64,000 nucleotides of DNA, taken from positions 620,001-684,000 of the forward strand of contig NZ_CP134159.1 of the NCBI RefSeq assembly GCF_032197885.1, in the 5' to 3' direction. This document shows, in pieces, positions 26,840 to 34,392 of this stretch. The notes beneath the pieces are model-generated. The model was given only the letters and a program-made list of their open reading frames with translations. It was not told where the DNA came from and did not search any database. Position 1 is the stretch's first letter. Every line of letters starts with the position of its first letter. Source of the DNA: Levilactobacillus namurensis (GTDB lineage: Bacteria > Bacillota > Bacilli > Lactobacillales > Lactobacillaceae). The position numbers were made by a program, and so were the translations under genes.

Positions 26840-27126
26840 ATTAAGCGATTGAAAACAATGTGATCAGGAGAGTAACCGGACGTCACGCTTCTAGAGAGCC
26901 CACGAGATGCTGAAAGTGGGTAGCGGTGATTAAGGTGAAGATGGCCTGAGATGAATTGGCATTACCGAGTCTGCGGATTAGGCAATGATGACCGGCACTC
27001 ATTATCGTGCACGCACTTCTGGCTTCAGGCCACGAGTGTTAATGAGGGGTCGGTTTGCGCCGATTTGAATTAGAATGGTACCACGACAAAGTTCGTTTCT
27101 ATTAAGTTAGGAGCGGACTTTTTCTT
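26840..27126 (+). ncRNA. T-box riboswitch, methionine-specific, before metQNI
   Basis: Stem I features are present: GAGAGTAACC, then CTAGAGAGCCCACGAGATGC paired with AGTGGG. The likely specifier codon is ATG (Met) at 26941-26943, on the 3' side of stem I. The T-box proper, AATGGTACCACG, is at 27074-27085. Its TGGT can pair with the ACCA end of a tRNA with A discriminator, as in tRNA-Met. AAAGTTCG (27088-27095) pairs with CGGACTTT (27114-27121) before a T-rich tail as terminator. Uncharged tRNA-Met would stabilise the antiterminator and turn on methionine import. Confidence 0.9.
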
Positions 27127-27184
27127 TTGGTCACAGATCAATTGCTGAAAATCATAAGCATAATAATGAGGGGGATTTAGAATC

Positions 27185-28006
27185 ATGAAAAAATTTAAAC
27201 GATTTGCTTGGTTATTTCTATTATTACTGCCACTTTTAATTGTCTCCGGTTGTGGCAAGTCAGCTAGCAGCTCCAAGACGGTGAAGGTCGGCATCATGGG
27301 AACCGATGAAAAAATCTGGAACCCAATCAAGACCAAGCTGGCGAAGCAGGGCATCAACATTAAGTTGGTCACCTTTACGGATTACAATCAACCTAACGCG
27401 GCATTGTCTAACCACGAAGTTGACTTAAACTCGTTCCAACACCGGTACTTCATGAACACTTGGAACAAGGCCCATAAGACCCACATCGTGGCCTTAGCCA
27501 ACACGTACTTGGCGCCACTGCGGTTGTACTCCAAGAAGATCAAGAACGTGTCCGATATTAAGAAGGGTGACCAGATCACCATTCCTAACGATGCAACCAA
27601 CGAAGGCCGGGCTTTGCACCTTTTGGAATCCGCTGGTTTGATCAAGGTTGACGACAAAGTCGATTTACCAACGCCTAAGAACATCACCCAAAATAAGTTG
27701 AACTTGAAGATCACGCCAATGGATGCGGCCCAGACGCCTCGTTCGTTGTCTGACGCAACGGCGGCCGTGATCAACAACGAGTTTGCGGCGAGTGCTAAAC
27801 TAAATGCTAAGACGGCGCTGGCCCGCGAAAAGGTCAACAAGGCCTCCAAACCGTACATCAACATCATTGCGGCGAATAAGTCGGATAAGAACAACGCCAC
27901 GTACAAGAAGATCATCAAGGCTTACCAGACGGAAGCCACGAAGAAGAACATTGAGAAAGCTTACGATGGCTTGTCCATTCCAGCTTGGAACTTGAAATTA
28001 AAGTAA
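27185..28006 (+). CDS. metQ: Methionine ABC transporter substrate-binding lipoprotein
   Basis: A 273-residue NlpA-family lipoprotein with lipobox VSGC. KVGIMGTDEKIWNPIKTKL, DLNSFQHRYFM and IPNDATNEGRALHLLESAGLI are typical of MetQ. It binds methionine outside the membrane and delivers it to MetNI. It is the first gene of metQ-metN-metI under a Met T-box. ATG 27185 follows a GGGGG sequence. Confidence 0.94.
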   Translation: MKKFKRFAWLFLLLLPLLIVSGCGKSASSSKTVKVGIMGTDEKIWNPIKTKLAKQGINIKLVTFTDYNQPNAALSNHEVDLNSFQHRYFMNTWNKAHKTHIVALANTYLAPLRLYSKKIKNVSDIKKGDQITIPNDATNEGRALHLLESAGLIKVDDKVDLPTPKNITQNKLNLKITPMDAAQTPRSLSDATAAVINNEFAASAKLNAKTALAREKVNKASKPYINIIAANKSDKNNATYKKIIKAYQTEATKKNIEKAYDGLSIPAWNLKLK

Positions 28007-28047
28007 GCCCTCGTTGACGGCAGCGGGGAGATAGGAGAACGAAGACT

Positions 28048-29112
28048 GTGACGAAAGAACCTATTATTCAGTTAAATCATATCGACGTGACCTTCCATAA
28101 TAAGGGTCAGACGGTCAAGGCCGTTCAGGACGTCTCATTAGAGGTAGCGCGCGGCGACATTTACGGTGTCGTGGGTTACTCGGGCGCGGGGAAGAGTACC
28201 CTAGTCCGGGTCATCAACCGGCTACAGCGGCCCACCGCTGGCACGGTTACGGTCAACGGGCAGAATATCTTAGCGCTGCGGTCCAGCGAGTTACGCGCAG
28301 CCCGGAAGAAGATTGGGATGATCTTCCAACACTTCAACCTGATGAATGCGCGGACCATTGCGGACAACGTGGATTACCCCCTAAAGGGATCCGGATTATC
28401 GCGCAAAGAGCGGCATGACAAGGTCGCTCGGCTCTTGGACTTGGTCGGACTGAGCGAGAAGGCCCAGGATTATCCGGCGCAATTGTCGGGTGGTCAGAAG
28501 CAACGGGTTGCCATTGCGCGGGCCCTGGCCAACGATCCTGAGATTCTGATCAGTGATGAAGCCACGAGTGCCCTGGATCCCAAGACCACTTCGGCGATCC
28601 TGGAACTTTTGAAGCGGCTGAACAAGGAATTGGGCCTGACCGTGGTTTTGATCACGCACGAAATGGACGCCGTCAAGGAAATCTGTAATAAGGTGGCCGT
28701 GATGGAAGACGGCGCGATTATCGAACGGGGCGACTTGGTCTCCATCTTCAGTAATCCGCAAAAGCCACTGACACGCGACTTCATCAATACGGCAACCCAG
28801 ATCGATCAAGCGCTGGAAAAGATTTACAAGCAGGCCAAGGGCTTGGGCTTAGACGACCATCACCGGTTGGTGCAACTCAAGTACGTGGGGGCCAGCACCG
28901 ACGCACCGTTGATCACGGAGCTGTTCAAACGGTATCAGGTGGTCTCCAACATTCTTTACGGGAACGTGGAGATTTTGCAAGATACGCCATTGGGGAACTT
29001 AGTGGTCGTCATGGCCGGCGAGCCCGACCAATTGGAGCAGGCTTGGCAGTACTGCCGCGATGCGGGAATCCAGTTGACGTTCTTGAAGCCTAAAGATCCG
29101 GAGGTGGCCTAG
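28048..29112 (+). CDS. metN: Methionine ABC transporter ATP-binding protein
   Basis: A 354-residue ABC ATPase with Walker [10 protein letters not shown], signature [15 protein letters not shown], Walker [12 protein letters not shown] and switch His in LITHEMDAV. The C-terminal part (after about residue 260) is the NIL regulatory domain that lets methionine inhibit transport. The GTG start follows GGGGAG at a reasonable distance. Confidence 0.95.
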   Translation: MTKEPIIQLNHIDVTFHNKGQTVKAVQDVSLEVARGDIYGVVGYSGAGKSTLVRVINRLQRPTAGTVTVNGQNILALRSSELRAARKKIGMIFQHFNLMNARTIADNVDYPLKGSGLSRKERHDKVARLLDLVGLSEKAQDYPAQLSGGQKQRVAIARALANDPEILISDEATSALDPKTTSAILELLKRLNKELGLTVVLITHEMDAVKEICNKVAVMEDGAIIERGDLVSIFSNPQKPLTRDFINTATQIDQALEKIYKQAKGLGLDDHHRLVQLKYVGASTDAPLITELFKRYQVVSNILYGNVEILQDTPLGNLVVVMAGEPDQLEQAWQYCRDAGIQLTFLKPKDPEVA

Positions 29113-29796
29113 TTGAGTATTTTTGCAAAGTATTTTCCAAACGCGGTCACGATGAAGAGTGACTTCTTACAGGCGACTTGGGAAACCATTTATATGACGC
29201 TGATTACGGCGATCGTTGCCGGTGTGATTGGGATGGCCATCGGGATTGGGTTGATTGTGACCCAACCCGGCGGTATCCTGGAGAACCGGGTCGTGTACAA
29301 CATCTTGGATAAGGTGGTCAACCTGTTCCGGTCAATTCCGTTCGTCATCTTACTGGCGGTGATCGCCCCAGTGACCCGGATCATTGTGGGGACGGCGATT
29401 GGGACCACGGCGGCCATCGTACCGCTGGTGATTGGGTCCGCACCGTTCTACGCCCGGCAGATTCAAAACGCTTTGACGGAAGTCGACCACGGCATCATTG
29501 AAGCCGCTGAAGCGGTGGGGTCTGGTCCGATTGCGATTATTTTTCGGGTGTACCTGCGCGAAGGTCTGGCCGATATCATTCGCTCTTCCGTTCTTACGTT
29601 GATCAGTCTGATTGACCTGACCGCGATGGCTGGAGCCATCGGGGGTGGTGGCCTGGGGAACTTGGCCATCAACGTGGGATACAGTCGCTTTGAAAGTGAC
29701 GTCACTTTCCTGGCTATGCTGATTATCCTGGTCCTAGTCTTTGCCATCCAATTACTGGGTGACCTATGGGCCCGGCGAGTCGACCATACAGCTTAA
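29113..29796 (+). CDS. metI: Methionine ABC transporter permease
   Basis: A 227-residue permease with five to six membrane segments and the EAA-loop signature EAAEAVGSGPIAIIFRVYL that contacts MetN. The TTG start lies immediately after the metN stop codon, so it depends on coupled translation. It completes the methionine importer. Confidence 0.94.
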   Translation: MSIFAKYFPNAVTMKSDFLQATWETIYMTLITAIVAGVIGMAIGIGLIVTQPGGILENRVVYNILDKVVNLFRSIPFVILLAVIAPVTRIIVGTAIGTTAAIVPLVIGSAPFYARQIQNALTEVDHGIIEAAEAVGSGPIAIIFRVYLREGLADIIRSSVLTLISLIDLTAMAGAIGGGGLGNLAINVGYSRFESDVTFLAMLIILVLVFAIQLLGDLWARRVDHTA

Positions 29797-29809
29797 AAGC
29801 GAAACAACG

Positions 29810-29854
29810 AAGCGTCGTTACCTTGACCAAAATGGTCGGGATAACGACGCTTTT
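29810..29854 (+). terminator. Terminator of the metQNI operon
   Basis: AAGCGTCGTTA (29810-29820) pairs with TAACGACGCTT (29842-29852) followed by T residues. An inner GACCA/TGGTC stem extends it. Confidence 0.85.
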
Positions 29855-29910
29855 CCGTTGGGCGAGCACTTAATGGGCTTAACGCCTTAATCGGCAAAAT
29901 AAAAAAATAC

Positions 29911-30110
29911 TAAGCTTAGAGGCATAGAAGTTACCCGACGGGGTGCTCCTATGCCTCTATTACTTTATAGTGGTAGTGAAGACAGGCCGTGGGCGCTTTG
30001 GGTCCTTGAGACCGTAATAAAAAATGGCCGCTTCACTGGTTTTAGTCAATTTGATCAAAGTATTTGGGCTCTCGAAGCCGTGTTTTGAAAACGAGATTAC
30101 TAAAACTGAC
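29911..30110 (+). ncRNA. Predicted IS110 bridge RNA, copy 1
   Basis: Three consecutive stem-loops are seen. SL1 is TAGAGGCATAG 29917-29927 with CTATGCCTCTA 29949-29959. The target-binding stem-loop has AGTGAAG 29975-29981 with CTTCACT 30031-30037, GGCC 29985-29988 with GGCC 30026-30029, and an inner GGTC/GACC hairpin. Its internal loop holds GCGCTTT (29993-29999), complementary to target AAAGTGC with one wobble, and AATAAAAAA (30016-30024), identical to target-left. The donor-binding stem-loop has GTTTTAGT 30039-30046 with ACTAAAAC 30099-30106. Its loop holds AGTATTT (30059-30065), complementary to left-end AAATACT. It also holds AAAACGAGA (30088-30096), resembling right-end AAAACGTAGA. Confidence 0.82.
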
Positions 30111-30135
30111 GTGAAGACTTCAGAAAGACAAGTAT

Positions 30136-31362
30136 ATGATTATGCGAACAATTATTGGAATCGATGTCAGTAAAAACAAAGCTAACGTTGCGGTGGCGAC
30201 GGATTTAATCGTCGCCAAAGAACTGACCGTCCCTCTAGATGCACTGGGATTTAATGAACTGAAACACGTCGTGCTTCAGTTCGGCGGAAAAGCGGAAATC
30301 GTCTTTGAAGCGACTGGTGTTTACTCCCGGCGCTTAGAGTATTTCCTTCAACAAGAAAATTTGAATTACCATATTTTAAATCCCCTGGCGGCTAAGAATC
30401 GCATCGCCACTGGTACGCGAATGAGAAAAAACGATCAACGTGATGCGCGCCGATTGGCGATTACCGAGTTTACCGAACAGTTAGAGCCCTATCTTCTAGC
30501 TTACAAACAGGATCCCATCTATCGTGAATTAACGGATATGAACCGTTATTACGACCAACTCAATGAGGATAAGAAACGGGCCCGCAATCGAGCTCATCGT
30601 GTCTTACAGCTTGTATTTGCGTCATTTGGGGCCTCCAAGGGTGGCTTTAACTTCGATACAAAGCTGGCTTGGAAGATCCTAACACTCTTCCCGCATGCAC
30701 AAATCGTTCGTGAAATTGGCGACCTTAACGCGTTAGAAGCACGAATATCAGCAGCACATTTCAAAGGGATGAACGCTAGGCGTATTCACGATGCCGCACG
30801 AAAGTTATGGAAACTGGCCGCTCAGAATGGTGACGCCGTACCCGTTACTTCGGATAACACGCGGCAAATGAAAGCTTTGGCGGAACAAGTTCTCACCCTA
30901 GAAGCAGCGCAGGACCAGCAGGTCGTGCGCATGATGGCCTTAGGTAAATCCTTGTCAGAGTTTACGCTTCTTCAAACAATCCCTGGTATTGGTGGCAGTA
31001 CCGCCATTCGGCTAATTAGTGAATTAGGTGATATCCGACGGTTCAATACCCGTCAGCAATTGAACAGCTATGTCGGCCTGGACACAACGGAAGTTGACTC
31101 CGGTGACCATCAATCCGCTCGCCATATCACCAAACACGGTAATCCCCATGCACGCCGAATCTTGTATTGGACGGTCGTTCTTATGCTTAATCCTAAGATG
31201 GGCGACAATCATATTCGCGATGCATACGAAAAAAGACGAGAAGCTTCTTCTTCAAAGAAGAAACTCATCGTCCGTCAAATGGATCGTCTTATTAAAACAA
31301 TCCTATACCTGATAAAAACGAATCAACCTTACTCCTATGAGCTGAGCCCTCAATCGAAGTAA
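30136..31362 (+). CDS. IS110-family transposase (DEDD recombinase), copy 1
   Basis: A 408-residue recombinase. The N-terminal RuvC-like DEDD domain starts with IIGIDVSKNKANVAVA and continues with EATGVYSRRLEYFL and KNDQRDARRLA. The C-terminal transposase_20 domain contains LLQTIPGIGGSTAIRLISELG and the serine-containing stretch DSGDHQSARHITKHGNPHARR. IS110 enzymes use the bridge RNA to pair donor and target DNA and exchange strands at a dinucleotide core. The protein is identical to the copy at 45967. ATG 30136 or 30142 could be used. Confidence 0.95.
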   Translation: MIMRTIIGIDVSKNKANVAVATDLIVAKELTVPLDALGFNELKHVVLQFGGKAEIVFEATGVYSRRLEYFLQQENLNYHILNPLAAKNRIATGTRMRKNDQRDARRLAITEFTEQLEPYLLAYKQDPIYRELTDMNRYYDQLNEDKKRARNRAHRVLQLVFASFGASKGGFNFDTKLAWKILTLFPHAQIVREIGDLNALEARISAAHFKGMNARRIHDAARKLWKLAAQNGDAVPVTSDNTRQMKALAEQVLTLEAAQDQQVVRMMALGKSLSEFTLLQTIPGIGGSTAIRLISELGDIRRFNTRQQLNSYVGLDTTEVDSGDHQSARHITKHGNPHARRILYWTVVLMLNPKMGDNHIRDAYEKRREASSSKKKLIVRQMDRLIKTILYLIKTNQPYSYELSPQSK

Positions 31363-31454
31363 CATTCATTATAGTTTATAATACCAGCCTTGAAAAAAAT
31401 TTGATACCTCCAAGGCTTATTTAGCTGGCTATAAATCACTAAAATAATAGCAAT

Positions 31455-31502
31455 AGGGCCTAGGCTCCGGAACGAAGAACATCGTTCCGGAACCTAGACC
31501 CT
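31455..31502. repeat. Long hairpin in the IS110 right end
   Basis: A 21-nt arm (31455-31475, AGGGCCTAGGCTCCGG...) pairs with 31482-31502 around a short loop, with two mismatched or wobble pairs. It lies about 90 bp after the transposase stop. It could stop transcription or protect the element from read-through. The mirrored hairpin is in copy 2. Confidence 0.8.
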
Positions 31503-31542
31503 AAATTTCTCATCATAAAACATTGATTTAACAACATCTTTA

Positions 31543-31566
31543 TTGACAAAACGTAGAAAAAAGTGC
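31543..31566 (+). promoter_or_regulatory. Right-end -35 box that may pair with a left-end -10
   Basis: TTGACA at 31543-31548 lies 8 nt before the terminal A-run. The left end starts with A-run then TACTAA (29908-29913). Joining right and left ends in a circular intermediate would place them 15-17 bp apart, forming a promoter that reads into the bridge RNA. This arrangement is known for IS110 elements. Here it is inferred. Confidence 0.55.
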
Positions 31567-31639
31567 GTGGTTTGACGCAAAAAAGAGAAATTTGCCGCCA
31601 AATTTTAATGATGATTCGCTAAAATTGAAAAATTATGAG

Positions 31640-31705
31640 ACTTCGGCACAACCATAGTCGGCGAAAACCGACGCCACCTAAGTACGGTGGCAAACGGGCT
31701 GAAGG
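31640..31705 (+). ncRNA. Unclassified three-way-junction RNA in the EamA leader
   Basis: CTTCGGC (31641-31647) pairs with GCTGAAG (31698-31704) and closes a junction. Inside are GTCGG/CCGAC (31657-31661 with 31668-31672) and GCCACC/GGTGGC (31673-31678 with 31686-31691). The two inner stems directly abut. It ends 28 nt before the TTG start. I compared it from memory with common riboswitch consensus sequences and found no match. Confidence 0.5.
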
Positions 31706-31732
31706 GAAAGTTGAAAGTGAGGATTTGGTGCG

Positions 31733-32698
31733 TTGAAAACTTCTGGTGCAGCAACTGAAAATGTGATGAAGGGAATCTTCTGGGCGACCGTGGCGTCGGC
31801 GATGTTTGGGATTTCCGGGACCGTTTTACAGTTCATTTCTCAAGGCCAAAATATTCCGGCCAGTTGGTTTTTGTCCACGCGAACGTTAGGCGCGGGCGTG
31901 GTGTTATTGGTGATTAGCTTGATCCTGTATGGTAAGAAGACGTTTGCCGTCTTCCGAAGCTGGGCAGAGCTTGGGTGGCTGCTCGCCTACGCCTTTATCG
32001 GCTTGGGAGCCAACCTGTTGACCTTCTACCTTGCCGTCCAGACGGGGAATGCCGCCGCGGCCACGATTCTTCAATATTTGAGCCCCTTATTCATTGTGCT
32101 GGGGAGCTTACTGTTTAAGCACGAGCATCCCCTCCGGAGCGACATGATTGCCTTCATCGTGGCGTTACTCGGGGTCTTTCTGGCAATCACGCGGGGGAAC
32201 CTCGCGCAGTTGGCGATTCCGCTGAGTTCCCTGCTTTGGGGAATCGGTTCCGGAATTACGGCCGCGGGTTACGTGGTGTTGCCCCGGAACCTGATTCGGG
32301 ACCACGGGCACGCGCCGGTCACAGTGTTAGGTTGGGGGACCTTCTTGGCCAGCATCGGCTTCAACCTGGTGCACCCGGTCTGGGTCAACATGCCCCCGAT
32401 TACGGGGACTTTGATCGGCTCGATGAGCACGGTCATCTTGGTGGGAACGATTCTTCCGTTCGGTCTGTTGCTCTACAGCAGTCACTTTGCGCCTTCCGAC
32501 GTGATCAGTATCGTGGATGCGACGCAACCCGTGATTACGTTCGTCTTGTCGATTCTCTTCTTGAGCCTTAAAATAACCCTAGCGGAAGTGATTGGGTCGG
32601 TCCTGGTGATTGTGGCTATTTACCTGCTACAACGGGGACGGCGCCAGTTAGAACCGCCGTTCGAACGGGAAGTTAGCCCGAACCAAAAGGTTGAGTAA
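31733..32698 (+). CDS. EamA/DMT-family transporter
   Basis: A 321-residue protein with ten hydrophobic helices in two EamA repeats (AAAATILQYLSPLFIVLGSLL in the first, DVISIVDATQPVITFVLSILF in the second). These transporters export or import metabolites such as amino acids. Substrate unknown. The TTG start 31733 has a GTGAGG sequence upstream. ATG 31766 would truncate the first helix. Transcription continues into a histidine phosphatase gene. The leader contains the three-way-junction RNA. Confidence 0.88.
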   Translation: MKTSGAATENVMKGIFWATVASAMFGISGTVLQFISQGQNIPASWFLSTRTLGAGVVLLVISLILYGKKTFAVFRSWAELGWLLAYAFIGLGANLLTFYLAVQTGNAAAATILQYLSPLFIVLGSLLFKHEHPLRSDMIAFIVALLGVFLAITRGNLAQLAIPLSSLLWGIGSGITAAGYVVLPRNLIRDHGHAPVTVLGWGTFLASIGFNLVHPVWVNMPPITGTLIGSMSTVILVGTILPFGLLLYSSHFAPSDVISIVDATQPVITFVLSILFLSLKITLAEVIGSVLVIVAIYLLQRGRRQLEPPFEREVSPNQKVE

Positions 32699-32712
32699 GG
32701 GAGGCGGTGGCT

Positions 32713-33327
32713 GTGACCACCATTGATTGGGTCCGCCACGGGCAGACCTATGCGAACACGCAGGGCGTGATTCAAGGTCAGCTCGATACGGCCGTGACCT
32801 GGTTGACGCCAACGGGGGAACGGCAGGCTCAGCAGCGCCACCAGCAGCTGGACCTCACCCCCTATGACCGGGTCTTAGTTAGCCCGTTACACCGGGCCCA
32901 GCAGACTGCGCGGTGGTTGACGGCCGACTACGCGGGTCCTGTGACCACTGATTCGCGGTTGATGGAAGCGGCCTACGGGACCTGGACGGGGCAAGAGACA
33001 GCCGATTTATTGACCCAGTTTCCCACGGCCTTTGATCCGTTGACCCAAGAAGTCCGCCCCGCGGTTCTGTCCTGGATTGGTGGCGAAAGCTATTTGCAAG
33101 TACAGCGGCGTCTGGGACAGGTCATCGCAGAGCTGGTGGTGGACCACCCGCACGAGCACGTGTTAGTGGTCAGCCACGGGTTGACCATCAAGAATGCGGC
33201 GTTGTTAATGTTGGCTGCGCCGGCGACCCTAGCGTTGCCGGAACCGACCAATCTGAGTCTGACGCGGACCACGGTCGACCCCGTCACGGGACACCGCTAC
33301 CTGAACAGTTACAGTGAACCCGTTTAA
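32713..33327 (+). CDS. Histidine phosphatase family protein (phosphoglycerate mutase-like)
   Basis: A 204-residue enzyme with catalytic RHGQT (VRHGQTYANTQG) at the N-terminus, SPLHRAQQTA, the acid position near LMEAAYGTWTGQE, and VVSHGLTIK with the second His. The family removes phosphate from small molecules or proteins through a phospho-histidine. The start is GTG 32713, 8 nt after GGGAGG. GTG 32707 is too close to that site. It is coupled to the EamA gene. Confidence 0.88.
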   Translation: MTTIDWVRHGQTYANTQGVIQGQLDTAVTWLTPTGERQAQQRHQQLDLTPYDRVLVSPLHRAQQTARWLTADYAGPVTTDSRLMEAAYGTWTGQETADLLTQFPTAFDPLTQEVRPAVLSWIGGESYLQVQRRLGQVIAELVVDHPHEHVLVVSHGLTIKNAALLMLAAPATLALPEPTNLSLTRTTVDPVTGHRYLNSYSEPV

Positions 33328-33343
33328 TTCATTGATGAAGTTG

Positions 33344-33390
33344 AAAAAGGACCGCTTAGCCCGTGAATTGTGGGGCAAGCGGTCCTTTTT
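33344..33390 (+). terminator. Terminator of the EamA-phosphatase operon
   Basis: AAAAAGGACCGCTT (33344-33357) pairs with AAGCGGTCCTTTTT (33377-33390). Confidence 0.85.
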
Positions 33391-33420
33391 AGGACGTCCG
33401 GTAGCGCTAAAAATGGCCAA

Positions 33421-33456
33421 AAAAATAATGCCGTCGAGTAGGGCGGCATTATTTTT
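33421..33456 (-). terminator. Terminator of the leftward 71-residue protein gene
   Basis: AAAAATAATGCCG (33421-33433) pairs with CGGCATTATTTTT (33444-33456). It gives a T-run on the minus strand. Confidence 0.8.
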
Positions 33457-33467
33457 GGTTGAGCCGG

Positions 33468-33683
33468 TTACTTCTTCAGATTTTCTTCAACGTAAGCCTT
33501 AACTTCATCGTCAGACTTCGCATCGATCTTCTGCATAGAAGCTTCAGTTTCATCGGTGTTGTGACCATTTGATTCCATGAAGTGATCCCAAAGGGCGTCA
33601 CGAACAGGAATCGCATCCTTAGACCAATCGAATACTTCTTCCATCTTTTCATCTAACAAAGCGGTCTTTTCTACAACAGCCAT
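33468..33683 (-). CDS. Small acidic conserved protein, function unknown
   Basis: A 71-residue, highly acidic soluble protein (MAVVEKTALLDEKMEEVFDW...). ATG 33683 lies 8 nt after GGAGG, so the upstream TTG and ATG in frame are not needed. It has no recognised domain. It is transcribed alone with a terminator. Codon use looks like that of a well-expressed gene (AAG, GAA, CGT bias). Confidence 0.75.
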   Translation of the reverse strand: MAVVEKTALLDEKMEEVFDWSKDAIPVRDALWDHFMESNGHNTDETEASMQKIDAKSDDEVKAYVEENLKK

Positions 33684-33823
33684 AACCATTACCTCCAATT
33701 AAAAATTGGTCAGTGTAGCTCAGTTGATTGGCATGGGTACCACCGGCTTCAATTCTCATGATAGTTCATTTTGCCGAAAATGGAAATTATTTTATCGACA
33801 TTATTTTTGGTCAATAAGGCGAC

Positions 33824-34210
33824 TTACGCAACTTGGAGTTCCAGAATCCAGTTAACGTCTTGTGCGTTGTGGTTGATGGTGGCGGGATCGACGACTAGGT
33901 CTTGGTTGACTTTGGTCACGGTTCCCGCAAAGGGGGTCTTGAAGTTTTCGACCGCCTTATCGCTTTCGACTTCGAGAATGTCGTCTCCGGCGGCGAGTTG
34001 GTCATCGGTCATGATGGGCAGGTCGGCGAAACTAATATCCCCAATTTGTTCTAAAGCGTCACTGGAGAGGCCCAAGCGGTAGTGGCCCTGGTCCCGTTGT
34101 TCCAGCCAAACGCCGTCTTTAATGGTAATTTCGGGGGCAGCGGTGGCGTGGCGGCCGTGCCACCAAGCAACCAAGCGTTGCCAAAAAGTGTGTGGTTGTT
34201 CAGTCATCAT
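33824..34210 (-). CDS. GcvH-like lipoyl-carrier protein
   Basis: A 128-residue protein of the glycine-cleavage H family. VESDKAV carries the lipoyl-accepting lysine, and FKTPFAGTVTKVNQDL is the family beta-hairpin. No glycine cleavage genes are nearby. The divergent neighbour is a lipoate-protein ligase, so this protein is a probable lipoylation substrate or relay. GcvH-like proteins act in lipoyl relay and in stress-linked macrodomain/sirtuin operons in other Firmicutes. ATG 34210 follows GGGAGGAATC. Confidence 0.85.
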   Translation of the reverse strand: MMTEQPHTFWQRLVAWWHGRHATAAPEITIKDGVWLEQRDQGHYRLGLSSDALEQIGDISFADLPIMTDDQLAAGDDILEVESDKAVENFKTPFAGTVTKVNQDLVVDPATINHNAQDVNWILELQVA

Positions 34211-34392
34211 GATTCCTCCCAAATGTCAGTCTATCTTACTAACCAGTATACCCTTTTCTTGGAAACGCTGACAATCAATTGCTTGTGGGATTCATCACTG
34301 GGATTGTTGCCAACGGAGGCTTATGCTACACTGAAAATAATTTGGTAGGACGCCAGAGTGACCTACCGGGGAACGAAGGGAGAAATTCGGAC

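Larger units (their letters stand above)
29896..31566 (+). mobile_element. IS110-family element, copy 1 (shared region including target)
   Basis: The segment matches 45763-47433 in reverse orientation over the same 1671 bp. The matching ends include the A-rich target itself, so the element proper is about 1.65-1.66 kb. There are no terminal inverted repeats, as expected for the IS110 group. A 240-bp non-coding left end encodes a bridge RNA. A 204-bp right end holds a long hairpin. Left flank is TCGGC, right flank GTGG. Identity was judged from identical proteins and the end sequences. Confidence 0.93.
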
